DNA from: JAVBSX01 sp051660685
GTDB lineage: Bacteria > Planctomycetota > Planctomycetia > Pirellulales > Thermoguttaceae
Assembly: GCA_051660685.1 (NCBI GenBank)
Contig: JBOFQB010000112.1
Location: forward strand, 1 to 64,000
Reading direction: 5' to 3'
DNA: 64,000 bases
Shown: positions 23,090 through 33,231 of the stretch, piece after piece
How positions within the stretch are numbered: position 1 is the stretch's first letter
How the letters are laid out: the number at the start of each line of letters is the position of its first letter
The notes under the pieces: model-generated
Told to the model about the DNA's origin: nothing
Database searches by the model: none
The model's input: the letters and a program-made list of their open reading frames with translations, nothing else
Made by a program: the position numbers and the translations under genes

Positions 23090-24055
23090 TCATTCCGCCG
23101 TTGTCTGTTCTTCCTCTTCGGCAATTGGGGGAGCAACGTAGGCAAGCGGCATTGGAATGACCGTTGAATAGGTGACGATCTGGATTTCCGGCATAGACTG
23201 TTGAAACGCCCCCAAGAAAATGGCCCGTTGTGTTCTTTTGTTGCTCCGAATATGGACAATGACACGAACAGCAGCCGGGAGATAACCCATTTCATCCATG
23301 TCCCAATAATCAATCCATTCCCCGTATTCATAGTCAAAATAGGAAAACTCAATTCCCTCGACTTCTGGAGCAAGCGGTTCATCATACGGTTCATATTGGT
23401 ACTCCAATCCCTCATCTTCCATGTATTCGGCAATTCCCCGATCAAGCAATCGCCGAAAAAGTCCGTATTGAACCCCATATTCTCCCCCCAATGTTTGTCC
23501 TAACGAATCGACGGTCCGACTCGACGCCGAATCTTCGACATTGAGCGTTCCTGTATCTTTTCCCATAAAATAAAGACTCGTTTTGACCGGGCTGACGCGA
23601 TCACCAAGAGCATTTCCTTCCCCCAAAATCCATTCCGTTCGATATGTTTCTCCGCGAGGAAGACGACCTGTATCAATTTGTATCCAATCCGTCGTTCCAT
23701 AAATTCCCGGTTTTTTTCCGTAAACTTCACCACTTTCCGGCATAACCGGCAATTCTTCGGACGTTGTTGATTCTTCCCCCTCAACCAATTCGGCCGTTGG
23801 ATCCGTGCTGATTGGAGCCGAAAGAAAACTGGTGTCGGCTGAGACGGATTCGGTTGGTTTAGCGAGAACGACACTTCGAATATCCCGGGCGATTTTTTCA
23901 AGGATTGCGCGCGCAAGTCGTCCTTCTTCAACTTCGGTTCGGGAATAATCCAAAAGACGAAGATGAGCACTGAGTGTCATTTCGACGATCAGCAACAAAA
24001 CACTGAGCAGAATCAGGGCGAAGAGGACTTCGACCAACGTGTATGCTTTACGCAT
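23090..24055 (-). CDS. Prepilin-type protein, GspJ-like minor pseudopilin
   Basis: A 321-residue protein with a short basic leader and a class III prepilin motif: MRKAYTLVEVLFALILLSVL, where A-YTLVE replaces the usual G-F[T/S]LxE (an Ala at -1, accepted by prepilin peptidases). After the hydrophobic helix the body contains long acidic insertions (about 80-130) and strand-rich segments typical of GspJ-like minor pseudopilins (EGIEFSYFDYEYGEWIDYWD). No peptidase, ATPase or secretin is adjacent. Such isolated minor pseudopilins are common in planctomycetes. Its role in a type II secretion-like system is inferred. Confidence 0.7.
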   Translation of the reverse strand: MRKAYTLVEVLFALILLSVLLLIVEMTLSAHLRLLDYSRTEVEEGRLARAILEKIARDIRSVVLAKPTESVSADTSFLSAPISTDPTAELVEGEESTTSEELPVMPESGEVYGKKPGIYGTTDWIQIDTGRLPRGETYRTEWILGEGNALGDRVSPVKTSLYFMGKDTGTLNVEDSASSRTVDSLGQTLGGEYGVQYGLFRRLLDRGIAEYMEDEGLEYQYEPYDEPLAPEVEGIEFSYFDYEYGEWIDYWDMDEMGYLPAAVRVIVHIRSNKRTQRAIFLGAFQQSMPEIQIVTYSTVIPMPLAYVAPPIAEEEEQTTAE

Positions 24056-24168
24056 TTTCGAGAGAGGAGAAAGGGGAACAGGTTTGAAAAAAGCGAACAG
24101 GTATAAATCGGGGACAGAGCAACCCCGGTTGTTCTATTTTACCTCATTTCTGGTCTTTTTCCAATGAG

Positions 24169-26997
24169 TCACTCTTCAGGAACCCTTTTGTTTGGGGTTT
24201 TTCGGTTTTTTTCCAGTTTTGCTCCCGTTTTGCTCCAGTTTTTCCAATTGCGGACCTGTTCGGAGATAGGAACCGCGACAACACCGTCCGGATTTCCTTG
24301 ATCCTTGCCCGTTGTTTTGGTTAACGAGTAAAGAGCGGTTTGTCGGATACTGCCGTTTTCATCAAGATAAGAAAGGAGAAGTGGAATCAGACGCGGTTCG
24401 GCGAGCAAACCGGCTGTTTGCGCGACTGCAAGTCGGGTTTGGGGATCATCCGAATAACCAAGTCGTTCAAGAGCCGCAATTCCTTCTTCGCAATTCCATT
24501 GACACAAAGCGGTTGCAGCTGCAATCTGTATCTGGAGTTCAGGACGTAAAAGTTGTGAGCTAAGTAAATCGACATATTTTTTTGGAAGTAGCGATTGTGA
24601 GGATTGCGCAACTTGTTGTTGTGATTCAAAATGGTCACGATTGGTCTTGCCAAGATTTCCAATCGCCTGAATCGCTGTTACAACGACTTCAGGAGCCGTA
24701 TCATCCAATCGGACACACAATTCTTCAAGACAGTTCAGGTCTTCTGCGTTTCCGAGCAGAATACAAGAACGACGTCGGATTTCCGGCGATTCGTTCTCGA
24801 TATGAAAAACGGCAAACTGTTCGGCCTGTTCCCCGGGAAAGTGTTCAAAAATCTGGAAAAAAGTCAACAGAATCAACGTATCTTTTTCCTGAATACCTAA
24901 AGTGAACAGTCGTTGCAATGTTGGGGGACCTAAAACAGTCTGTTTCACCTGATTCAAAACAGTTCCGGCAATCACACGTCGTTCGGAAAGCGTTGATGTT
25001 TCCCAATCAACCAATGATTGCAAAACCCTTTCCGACGTCGTCGAAGAAACCGGGATGATTGGATTGTCTTTGGACCGTTCCAACCTCACTTCTTCTCCAA
25101 ACTCTGCGTCAAAAGCAGCTCGGAGTTCTTGTAAAGCAGTCTGTCTTAAGTCCGTTCGCCGATCACTGTAATCAAAGGATTCGGCGGGGAACCAGAATCC
25201 CGCGAGAACCTGTTGAGCGGTCCCCCGTTTTTGTAGAGAAGGACTTGCGAGTTCTTCAAACAGAATCGGGGCCGATTCGGCAAGGGACCAGGTTGTGAGC
25301 GATTCCAGAACTGTTTTTTGAACCCGGGAACTGGAATCGGTCAACATTTTTTGGACCAACTTTCTGGTTCCCGGAAAATTCGGATCATCAAGTCCCTTTG
25401 CAACTTCGATCCGAACTTCATAAGCATCATCCTCAGAAAAACGAAATAAGTCCTCTTTTTTGCGCATTTTACGAAATGCAGATGCAACATGGGCTCTGAT
25501 TTGGGGAGCCGGGTCTCGTAGATGGTTGCTCAAATGCTTAAACGCCGTTTCACCCCCTTGAATTCCTAAAGCGTCGATTGCTGCTAATCGGACCTTGACG
25601 AGGGGGTCACACAGTCCGTCGAGCAAAAAACGTTCGGCAGTTGGATATTTCCAACGTGCAAGGGCAAAAAGGGCTGCAATCCGAATCTCTTCATTCGTCG
25701 GATCAACAACCAATCGGGTTATCTCTTCAGGACATGTTGAGATGGTGTTCGGTTGGGGCAGATGATTGCGCCAAATCATAACGGCAGTCAATCGGATTGA
25801 GGAGGAACGACTTTTCAAAGCGGTTGTGAAACAGGCGGAATCGGTCGGCTCAAGACGTTCGGAAAGAGATTCAAGCAGTTCGATCAACAAGTCAGGATTG
25901 CCCGTTTGAAATTGTGGTGTTGCCGAATCGGATTGAGGAGGAATTTCGCGTTCCTGATAATAGTCAACCAATTCCAACAATTCCTCATTTGTGCAGGATG
26001 CAAGATGACCAAGTGCTTCGATTGCGGCACAACGGGCGGATTGCGGGACATTTTCCGAAAGAATGGATTCAAGCAGAAAGGGTTTGACCTTAATGACGCC
26101 GAGTCGGGCCAAAAAAATTGCAGCATTCGTTGCAAGCAGGGATTGCGGGGGACTTTCCAACAAAATCCGGGCCGTTACTTGTTTCAACTGGTCCTGATTG
26201 GGACGTGACTGTTCTGTTTCGATTGCTCCATGATACCAACGATAAAGCGAAATGGGACCTCGTTGCGCTGCTTCTGTATCCCGATTCGTGTACTGATTGG
26301 AAAGAGGCTTTGCTTTTCCCGACCTGTTGAACTCAGCGTAAGCATTCCCTTTTTTGTTCTGAGAAGAACTGTTAGGACTCGCAATAAGCCCCTTTTTTGA
26401 AGGAATATTACCTTCTGCCTGTTGTCGCTCCAACCAACTTTTCAGTTCAATGTTCTGATTCCAAGAATCTTGTGCAAAAATGTTCTGCAATCGCTTTAAC
26501 TCGACCTCCTCAATCGATCCCGATTGCTTTTGTTGCGAAGAAAGACTTGAATCGGACGGATTTCCAACCTGTCCTTCCGATTCAGAGTCGAGTGTCTTCT
26601 CGCTTAAATCAGCGATTGACCGTCCACTTTTGTTTTCAACGGTCGGTTGCAAATTTGAAGCGTCGTTTGCAACAAAAGGTGTCGGTTTTGTCGATTTGAA
26701 AGATTCGGTTCTCCTTGAAAATTCAGCTGTCTTGGAGAATTTGGATGATTCAGACAGCCCGGATAATCCGGGTGATTCGGGCGATTCGGGCGATTCCGTG
26801 AATTTGCATGAATCGGAAGAATCGGTCAAAATGTCAGAAGAAGGGGGGATTTCAGCAAGTTGCGACCAAGAAACATTGTGCAAAGGAAACGAACAACCAC
26901 TTAAGAATAAAAACGAACAAGCGCAAAGGAGAAGGAACACGCCCTTTCCTCTCCAATTCCAATGTTGATTAATCAAAACAAACGGTTGTTGCAACAT
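24169..26997 (-). CDS. HEAT-repeat lipoprotein
   Basis: A 942-residue exported lipoprotein. The signal ends in the lipobox LSGC at about residues 32-35, so the mature protein is likely anchored in a membrane. Residues about 40-190 are Ser/Glu/Lys-rich and disordered; the rest (about 240-910) is a chain of HEAT/PBS-lyase-like repeats (for example LVKVRLAAIDALGIQG, PQIRAHVASAF, PEVVVTAIQAIGNLG). It is a scaffold for protein contacts with no enzymatic motif. A good AAGGAT ribosome site precedes the ATG. It lies 114 bp upstream of the pseudopilin-like gene on the same strand and 79 bp downstream of the Ser/Gly-rich repeat protein, so the three could be transcribed together. Confidence 0.82.
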   Translation of the reverse strand: MLQQPFVLINQHWNWRGKGVFLLLCACSFLFLSGCSFPLHNVSWSQLAEIPPSSDILTDSSDSCKFTESPESPESPGLSGLSESSKFSKTAEFSRRTESFKSTKPTPFVANDASNLQPTVENKSGRSIADLSEKTLDSESEGQVGNPSDSSLSSQQKQSGSIEEVELKRLQNIFAQDSWNQNIELKSWLERQQAEGNIPSKKGLIASPNSSSQNKKGNAYAEFNRSGKAKPLSNQYTNRDTEAAQRGPISLYRWYHGAIETEQSRPNQDQLKQVTARILLESPPQSLLATNAAIFLARLGVIKVKPFLLESILSENVPQSARCAAIEALGHLASCTNEELLELVDYYQEREIPPQSDSATPQFQTGNPDLLIELLESLSERLEPTDSACFTTALKSRSSSIRLTAVMIWRNHLPQPNTISTCPEEITRLVVDPTNEEIRIAALFALARWKYPTAERFLLDGLCDPLVKVRLAAIDALGIQGGETAFKHLSNHLRDPAPQIRAHVASAFRKMRKKEDLFRFSEDDAYEVRIEVAKGLDDPNFPGTRKLVQKMLTDSSSRVQKTVLESLTTWSLAESAPILFEELASPSLQKRGTAQQVLAGFWFPAESFDYSDRRTDLRQTALQELRAAFDAEFGEEVRLERSKDNPIIPVSSTTSERVLQSLVDWETSTLSERRVIAGTVLNQVKQTVLGPPTLQRLFTLGIQEKDTLILLTFFQIFEHFPGEQAEQFAVFHIENESPEIRRRSCILLGNAEDLNCLEELCVRLDDTAPEVVVTAIQAIGNLGKTNRDHFESQQQVAQSSQSLLPKKYVDLLSSQLLRPELQIQIAAATALCQWNCEEGIAALERLGYSDDPQTRLAVAQTAGLLAEPRLIPLLLSYLDENGSIRQTALYSLTKTTGKDQGNPDGVVAVPISEQVRNWKNWSKTGAKLEKNRKTPNKRVPEE

Positions 26998-27075
26998 CTT
27001 ATCATCCTTGACAAGAACCGTCCGTTCTATGAACGAACGTCGTATTCCATTTTCTGCTCCTGATTTTTAACCCGA

Positions 27076-28689
27076 TTAAAAATCAACGTCAGCTCCTTCA
27101 ACGGAGTAATCCGCTCCTTCTTCATTATCCGTTTCTGTCGGAGTCGGCAAATTGGCAGGTCCCTGCTCGACCACCTCATCCATTTTTTCCCCCAGTTTTC
27201 CTAATTCTTCCTTCATGTCTTTGAAGGTGACTTTAGGTCCCTTCCCAGATGCTTTTGGTGAGGAGGGGGGAGGAGGAGGAGAGGAACTCGAACTGCTGCT
27301 CATGCTTGACGATCCCGACGAAGGAGGTGGTGTCGTTGGACGCGGAGTTTTTGATTGTTCAGGTCCTGTATTCAAAAATTTGAAATACTCCTCTTTAATC
27401 AACTTGTCAATTTGCCCCAACACTTTTTGATTCCCCAGACTTTCGGGTGTTCCGGCCGTTTTCAAGGCGTTCATCAAACCGGCATCTGGTCCGGCATAAC
27501 CTTTAATCGCTTCCTGAAAAGAACCTAAAGCGAATTTGCTCCTTGTAATACAGTGTTCAATCTTTTTGTCCGTTACTTCTTTACTGTTGGAACTGGAACT
27601 GGAAGAAGAAACAGCAGGAGCGGGACCTGAACTTCCTGTTCCGCCCGAACTTCCTGAAGATGTCGACCCTGAACCAGATCGTCCCGGGGGACCCGAAGAA
27701 GCAGAGGGAGTCGAAGAAGACGTTGGACCTCTCCCTCCTCCCGTTTCCAATCGTTCAATATAGCGTTTTTCTTCGTCGCAAGCATAACGAGCCAAATTAC
27801 GCAAAACAACCGCAATCCGATTGATGTCAAGGTTCAATCCGTCTGATGCTGCTTTACTGTAGTTGATTTCCGCTAATGCTTTTGCGGACAGATAACGGAT
27901 TTGGTCCAGTTCCTTGTTGTCCTGAATCCGTTCGAGTAATGTTTCTACAAATTCAGGTTTGGGACCGACCGACCGAATCAGACCGCCCAATCCCTCGATT
28001 GCACGAACCCGAAAAAAATAATCATGCTGATCGGGATTACGTCCGGTTGGGGCATTCTTTTGTTGGACAAGCTGAATTAACAGTTGTGGAACATCTTCGT
28101 CGCGCAATTTGGGGTCTTCAATTCCGAGTTGGGCAAATCGAGAAATCCCAATGATCGCGCCCAAACGGTTGGGGTCAGGAGCATTAGGGTTTTGGTATTC
28201 TTCGATCAAAAGGGGCAATGCTTTGGAGTAGAGTTTGGTTTTTCCAACGTCCTCATACAGCAAACCGAGTACAAGGACCGCGTTGAATCGTGCAGCGGGA
28301 TGTACGAGGGGGTCCCCTTTCATCTTGCCAAGTGCAGCCAATGTCCGTTCAAGGAGATAAGTTCGGGCCGGACCGGTTGCTTTTGCAAGGTCCGTATCCA
28401 ACAGATCACGTCGGACAAAAGTATTCAGGTTGTCAAACTGTTTGGGCCAAGTCCAACGATGAAAGTAGTAATTGTTGAAATAGGAGTCGAATTTGGGTTT
28501 ATCCAAATTTCCATTTTGTAAAGCAGCTGAAATCTCTTTACTGCTTTCTGCTTCTTTTTCGGCTCCGTCACGCATTCTCCAACCGGGATAGAGCTGCGCA
28601 AAGACCGAACTGCTCAACGAGAAAGTCAAGAGGAACGAGAGAAGGAACAAAACAGTTGGAAAGGACTTTTTTTGATTGGGAAACATCAT
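27076..28689 (-). CDS. Secreted HEAT-like protein with Ser/Gly/Pro linkers, unknown function
   Basis: A 537-residue exported protein. The signal sequence (FPTVLFLLSFLLTFSLSSSVFAQ) is followed by a helical body (about residues 30-320, including AARFNAVLVLGLLYE and RVRAIEGLGGLIRS with an ARM/HEAT look). Two low-complexity linkers, one Ser/Gly-rich (about 325-375) and one Ser/Pro-rich (about 445-485), separate a small middle domain (about 375-440) and an acidic C-terminus. Start at the tandem ATG at 28689 or 28686; an upstream TTG is less likely. I do not recognise the family. It looks like a planctomycete-specific companion of the HEAT lipoprotein downstream. Confidence 0.65.
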   Translation of the reverse strand: MMFPNQKKSFPTVLFLLSFLLTFSLSSSVFAQLYPGWRMRDGAEKEAESSKEISAALQNGNLDKPKFDSYFNNYYFHRWTWPKQFDNLNTFVRRDLLDTDLAKATGPARTYLLERTLAALGKMKGDPLVHPAARFNAVLVLGLLYEDVGKTKLYSKALPLLIEEYQNPNAPDPNRLGAIIGISRFAQLGIEDPKLRDEDVPQLLIQLVQQKNAPTGRNPDQHDYFFRVRAIEGLGGLIRSVGPKPEFVETLLERIQDNKELDQIRYLSAKALAEINYSKAASDGLNLDINRIAVVLRNLARYACDEEKRYIERLETGGGRGPTSSSTPSASSGPPGRSGSGSTSSGSSGGTGSSGPAPAVSSSSSSSNSKEVTDKKIEHCITRSKFALGSFQEAIKGYAGPDAGLMNALKTAGTPESLGNQKVLGQIDKLIKEEYFKFLNTGPEQSKTPRPTTPPPSSGSSSMSSSSSSSPPPPPSSPKASGKGPKVTFKDMKEELGKLGEKMDEVVEQGPANLPTPTETDNEEGADYSVEGADVDF

Positions 28690-28827
28690 CGTTTCTACAT
28701 AAGGATTGGGCAAACATTCGAGCAACAGGAAACGAAACGCCGCATTGAGAGGACCCTAACGTTAGTCTAGGTAATTTTTCACGATTTTGCAAGTGAAATG
28801 GGTCAATTCTTCCAAAATTTCCTTTTT

Positions 28828-31800
28828 TCATGCCGCAACACGATCCGTTGAGGTCTCTTCTTGCTCGGAACTGTCAGAAAAGAGGGGAATGATGTTTCCC
28901 GAATTCATGTCCGGTTCGCCCGTTTCTTGGTCGGCTCCTTTGAGAATTTCACCATTATCTCCTACATCAACGAAACGGACGGAAATGGGGGTTGAGACAC
29001 CTGAATCCTGCATTGTAATACCGTACATAGTTGTTGCTGCACTCATTGTTTTCTTGGAATGTGTAATGAGCAGAAATTGGGTTGCAGTTTGGAAATCCTG
29101 AATAACCCGGGCGAATCGATCAATATTCCCTTCATCAAGGGCTGCATCCACTTCGTCGAGAATACAGACAGGATTGGGGCGGAATCGGAAAAACGCGAGC
29201 AAAAGAGCGACACAGGTCATTGTCTTTTCACCTCCACTTAAAAGTGAGACGCTTTTTAGCTCTTTTCCAGGAGGTCGTGCAACGATGTCAATTCCACATT
29301 CAAGGACATTATTTTCATCTTCGAGAATCAAATCCGCATGTCCCCCGCCAAAAAGGTGTTGGAACAAATCCCGGAAATGAAGTTTGACCCCCTCAAACGT
29401 CTCCTCAAAAAGACGCTGACTGTCGATGTTGATTTTTTCAATGATTTTCTCAATTGATTTTTTGGCGTTCAGCAGGTCCTGATACTGATTGGAAAGCGTC
29501 GTGTACCTTGTTTCTAACTCTTCAAGAGTCTCAATTGCGTCCAAATTAACACCGCCCAGTTTTTGGATTTTCAAACGCAATTCCTCAATTTCTATCTGCG
29601 GATCGATCATTTCAACCTGTTGAACGGGAACCGATTCCCCGCAATCATCCATGTCATTCTTATTCTCTCTATCACTCTCTCTATGACCCGCTCCCTGCTC
29701 GTTGGACTCCTCAGAAACGATTTGAAATTGTTCCGACTGATTCAGGTCAAGCGGGTTTTGTGCTGTTGAACCTCGATTGGTTTGAGGATCGTCCGCCCTT
29801 TCTTTGCCAAATGATGCGCTCTTTGACATGCCCTTGTCAGAATTCTTCCCCAATCCTGTTCGTTCTGCCTCATTGAATTCCTCAAGGTCAATACCATAAT
29901 CCTCTTGCATTCGATCCGCAAGAACTTTTTGCTCTTGGACAAGTCGCTCTTGTTCAAGTTGTCGGGTATGAAGTTTGTTGCGAACCCGTCCCAACTCCTG
30001 TTGACACTTTTTCAAGTCATTTTGTGCAAAATTTCGTTTTTCAAAAATTTCTGCCCGATCAACGTGAAGTGTCTTAACATTTTGGGTCAATGTTTCTTTG
30101 CGAACATAAAGAAGGGCAAGACTCGATTCCAGACGCAAAATCGTCAAAAGGGTCTGATCCTGACGCTCTTTAAGTGTTTTTCCCCGTTTATGATGATCGT
30201 CCAAAAGATGTTGTCGTTCTTCTTGGTGATCCTCAAATTGACGAACCCGATCTGTCAAAAAGTCAAGCCGTTCTTCACTCTTTGCCAATTCAATTTTAAC
30301 ATTTGTCGTCTTGCGCAGATGCTCCAACCGTAATTGTTCTTTCGATTCAGCAATTTGCTGTTTTTCGGCCAACTCTCCTTCCAATAATTGAATGTGTGAT
30401 TCCAGCTCAACTTTTTCCTGTCGAACCGATTCGTATTCCCGAGCTGCTTCGTTTGCCTGTTCTTCCAACATCGCCGTTTCTTCCCGCAATTGTTCCAATT
30501 GACTGGAAAGTTGGGTGAGTTGCTCCTGAAGACCAACAAGGGCTGTTTGATGTGAATCTTTCTCAGAAATCGTTCGCTGATACTCTTTCGCTGCTTCTTC
30601 AAGCTGTTTCTCATCTTCCAAAATCCGACTTTTCTGAACCGCAATCGTTATTTCCTTATCTCGAATCTGCGATTCAACAATCTGAACCTGTTCCGCTAAT
30701 GTCCGCAATTCACTTCGTCGAGTGATAACCCCGGAAAAACCGACCAAAGGACCCAGAATGATTGTTCCATCTGCTGCAAGATATTCCCCGTTGACCGTCA
30801 AAAAATTTGTTCGATCATCACTTTCACGATAAAGCTGTTTTGCAATATGCAGATTATCAACAATCCAAGTCCGGCCCAACAACCGTTGTGCAAGATGAGT
30901 GAAAATAGCATCTGTCTGGACAAAACGGTCAGCCCGACCCAAAATTCCAGGTCGTCCGTCAAACCCCTCCCCCTTTGTCCAAGGAATTTCTGACGCATTT
31001 GAATCCAACCAAATGAAACCAACCCGACCTGTAAACTGACTTGCAGTCCGTTCAATGTGACGAAACAACTCAGGTTCAGGAGAAACGACAATGTGTTGGG
31101 AAGACGGACCAAGAGCTAACTCGATCAATGGAGCCGTTTCAACGTCAACGCGAAATAAATCAGCAACGAGACCATACACAAAGCGAAACGGACTGCCCGG
31201 AATCCGTGATTGCTTCATCACATCTTTTACACCCGGACTTAAACCCTCATGTCGTCGCAACAGTTCTTCCAGAACCGACATCCGTTCGGAAATAGCACTT
31301 AACCGTTCTTTTAACGTCGATAATTCCTGAACCTGCTGATTCAACTGCTCGACCCGTTGATTCTTCTGCCGTTTTTGTGTCTCAACCTGCTCCAACTTAT
31401 ACGCAAGAGAATCTTCCAGTTCAATGTAATGACCGCGTAAATCTTCACATTTTGCGGTCAGTTCGGCTGCTTTTTTCTCTCCCTGTTTGACCCGGGCCGC
31501 ACTTTGTCCCTTGCTTTGTAACAATGTTTGTGACCGAGCTTCAACTCCTGTTAGTTCGCCGATCAGACGACTCAACTGATGCTGTTGCTCGCTTAACTCG
31601 GTTCGTAATTGACGAAAAACCGCTTGTACTTCCTCACATTCTTTCGTCAATTCATCTGTCTGCTTCAAACATTCCTGATATGAACGCTCAACGTCTTTGT
31701 GAAAATTCCGGGCTGAACGAATTTCCTGTTGTGTCTTACGCAACATTTCTTCCGTGTCAACACTGCGGTTGTTCAACTCGGCCAATTCCCTTGACTGTTG

Positions 31801-32754
31801 AACGATTTCTGTCTCCAACTGCTGTACTTGCGCCAAATGAAGCTCAATTGTCGATTCTTCACTGTTGATTCGTTCTCGAACAGCGACAATTTCTCCTTCA
31901 ACTCGGCCAATTTGCCGATTCATCTCTTCCAATTGCGAATTCTGCGCAAGAACGGCCTTTTCCAAATGATCCAGTTGTTCGCCCGATTCTTGTTCGGCAA
32001 GAGTCAACGACTGCATCTCTTCCCGAACAATCCGCAGTTGTTCTCTATTTTTTCGCCAATCAACCAAACTCGCCTGAATTCGTAATTCTTGCAGTCGGGC
32101 TGTATACAATCGGTATTGTTGCGCTTTACCTGCTTGTGATTTGACATTTTTAAGCTGGTTTTCGACTTCTCCTACAATGTCGGACAAACGGATTAAGTTC
32201 TGATCGACTCGTTCCAAACGACGTTGGACTTCCTGTTTTTTCGCGTTAAACCGGCTGATTCCAGCTGCTTCTTCAAAAATGGCGCGACGCTGAACGGAAG
32301 AACTTTGGAGCAACGACTCAACTCGCCCCTGTTCGATGATACTGTATGCTTGTGTCCCAAGACCTGTTCCGCCTAACAGGTCTTTAATGTCTTTCAATCG
32401 CGCAACCTGCCTGTTAATCAGGTATTCCCCCTCACCACTTCGATAAATACGCCTTGTGATATGGACTTCAGGAACATCAAGGTCAAATATTTTCGGTTCA
32501 TTGGCAAAAGAAAGGGTCACTTCGGCTGATCCAAGTGATTCCCGGGTTGCACTTCCACTAAAAATCACGTCCGTCATTTCTGAACCGCGTAATTTTTTGA
32601 CGCTTTGTTCTCCCAAAACCCATTTTATAGCGTCCACAATGTTTGATTTTCCAGAACCGTTAGGACCGACGATTGCGGAAATTCCTTCTCCAAAGCTCAA
32701 CCGGGTCCGGTCAGCAAAGCTCTTAAAACCATACAGTTCAATCGCTGTGAGCAT
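28828..32754 (-). CDS. smc: Chromosome segregation protein SMC
   Basis: A 1308-residue SMC. The head carries Walker A (GPNGSGKSNIVDA) at about residues 31-43, a Q-loop (EQGRVES region), ABC signature LLSGGEKTM and Walker B CILDEVDAALD near residue 1200. Between are two long coiled coils and the hinge (about 520-680, with GFSGVITRRSELR). It is about 130 residues longer than usual, mainly because of a hydrophilic acidic/Asn/Gln/Ser-rich insertion at about 960-1050, just before the C-terminal head. SMC condenses and segregates the chromosome with ScpA/ScpB, which are not in this window. The gene is transcribed away from the WD40 gene. Confidence 0.96.
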   Translation of the reverse strand: MLTAIELYGFKSFADRTRLSFGEGISAIVGPNGSGKSNIVDAIKWVLGEQSVKKLRGSEMTDVIFSGSATRESLGSAEVTLSFANEPKIFDLDVPEVHITRRIYRSGEGEYLINRQVARLKDIKDLLGGTGLGTQAYSIIEQGRVESLLQSSSVQRRAIFEEAAGISRFNAKKQEVQRRLERVDQNLIRLSDIVGEVENQLKNVKSQAGKAQQYRLYTARLQELRIQASLVDWRKNREQLRIVREEMQSLTLAEQESGEQLDHLEKAVLAQNSQLEEMNRQIGRVEGEIVAVRERINSEESTIELHLAQVQQLETEIVQQSRELAELNNRSVDTEEMLRKTQQEIRSARNFHKDVERSYQECLKQTDELTKECEEVQAVFRQLRTELSEQQHQLSRLIGELTGVEARSQTLLQSKGQSAARVKQGEKKAAELTAKCEDLRGHYIELEDSLAYKLEQVETQKRQKNQRVEQLNQQVQELSTLKERLSAISERMSVLEELLRRHEGLSPGVKDVMKQSRIPGSPFRFVYGLVADLFRVDVETAPLIELALGPSSQHIVVSPEPELFRHIERTASQFTGRVGFIWLDSNASEIPWTKGEGFDGRPGILGRADRFVQTDAIFTHLAQRLLGRTWIVDNLHIAKQLYRESDDRTNFLTVNGEYLAADGTIILGPLVGFSGVITRRSELRTLAEQVQIVESQIRDKEITIAVQKSRILEDEKQLEEAAKEYQRTISEKDSHQTALVGLQEQLTQLSSQLEQLREETAMLEEQANEAAREYESVRQEKVELESHIQLLEGELAEKQQIAESKEQLRLEHLRKTTNVKIELAKSEERLDFLTDRVRQFEDHQEERQHLLDDHHKRGKTLKERQDQTLLTILRLESSLALLYVRKETLTQNVKTLHVDRAEIFEKRNFAQNDLKKCQQELGRVRNKLHTRQLEQERLVQEQKVLADRMQEDYGIDLEEFNEAERTGLGKNSDKGMSKSASFGKERADDPQTNRGSTAQNPLDLNQSEQFQIVSEESNEQGAGHRESDRENKNDMDDCGESVPVQQVEMIDPQIEIEELRLKIQKLGGVNLDAIETLEELETRYTTLSNQYQDLLNAKKSIEKIIEKINIDSQRLFEETFEGVKLHFRDLFQHLFGGGHADLILEDENNVLECGIDIVARPPGKELKSVSLLSGGEKTMTCVALLLAFFRFRPNPVCILDEVDAALDEGNIDRFARVIQDFQTATQFLLITHSKKTMSAATTMYGITMQDSGVSTPISVRFVDVGDNGEILKGADQETGEPDMNSGNIIPLFSDSSEQEETSTDRVAA

Positions 32755-33231
32755 TCTTGGAAAAGGGAAAAAACATCAGAAAAAAGAACAAACGAACTCC
32801 GACCAACTTTTGTTGGGCGCAATCGGGACAAAAACGGCCCGGAATCATACGAAAAGTATCCTTTTTTCGCAAGACCGGTTTTTCTATGAATGTAAAAATA
32901 GGCAATTTTCGACAATTGTATGGAAAGGGGGATGTTTTGCTAATAATCCTGTTATATGCAATGTTGCAATTGCAACAGCAAAATGGAATTCTGCAAAAAA
33001 AACACCTGTTCTTGCCGATCCGAAAGTAGGGAACAGTAGAGCAACACCAAATAGTTGGAATGATTGTTAAAAAACGGATTGACAGGAAAATCTGGTTTTT
33101 AGGTCAACCGGGAAATGGGGTTTATATTCCATCTTTTTCCGCTATTTTGTGCAAGTCGCTGTTCCTGAACCATTTGATAGACAGTGAAGAAAAATAATCA
33201 ATCACTGATTGGCAAGAGGAGAGACTTAATT
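32755..33231. other. Divergent intergenic region between smc and the WD40 gene
   Basis: About 475 bp that must hold both promoters. A TTGACA is at 33080-33085 but there is no -10 box at 16-18 bp from it, so I do not call a promoter. The rest is A/T-rich with no gene or repeat recognised. Confidence 0.4.

Noticed and set aside
33080..33130. TTGACA -35-like box before the WD40 gene
   Set aside because: The nearest -10-like sequence (TATATT) is about 37 bp away, too far for a sigma70 promoter.
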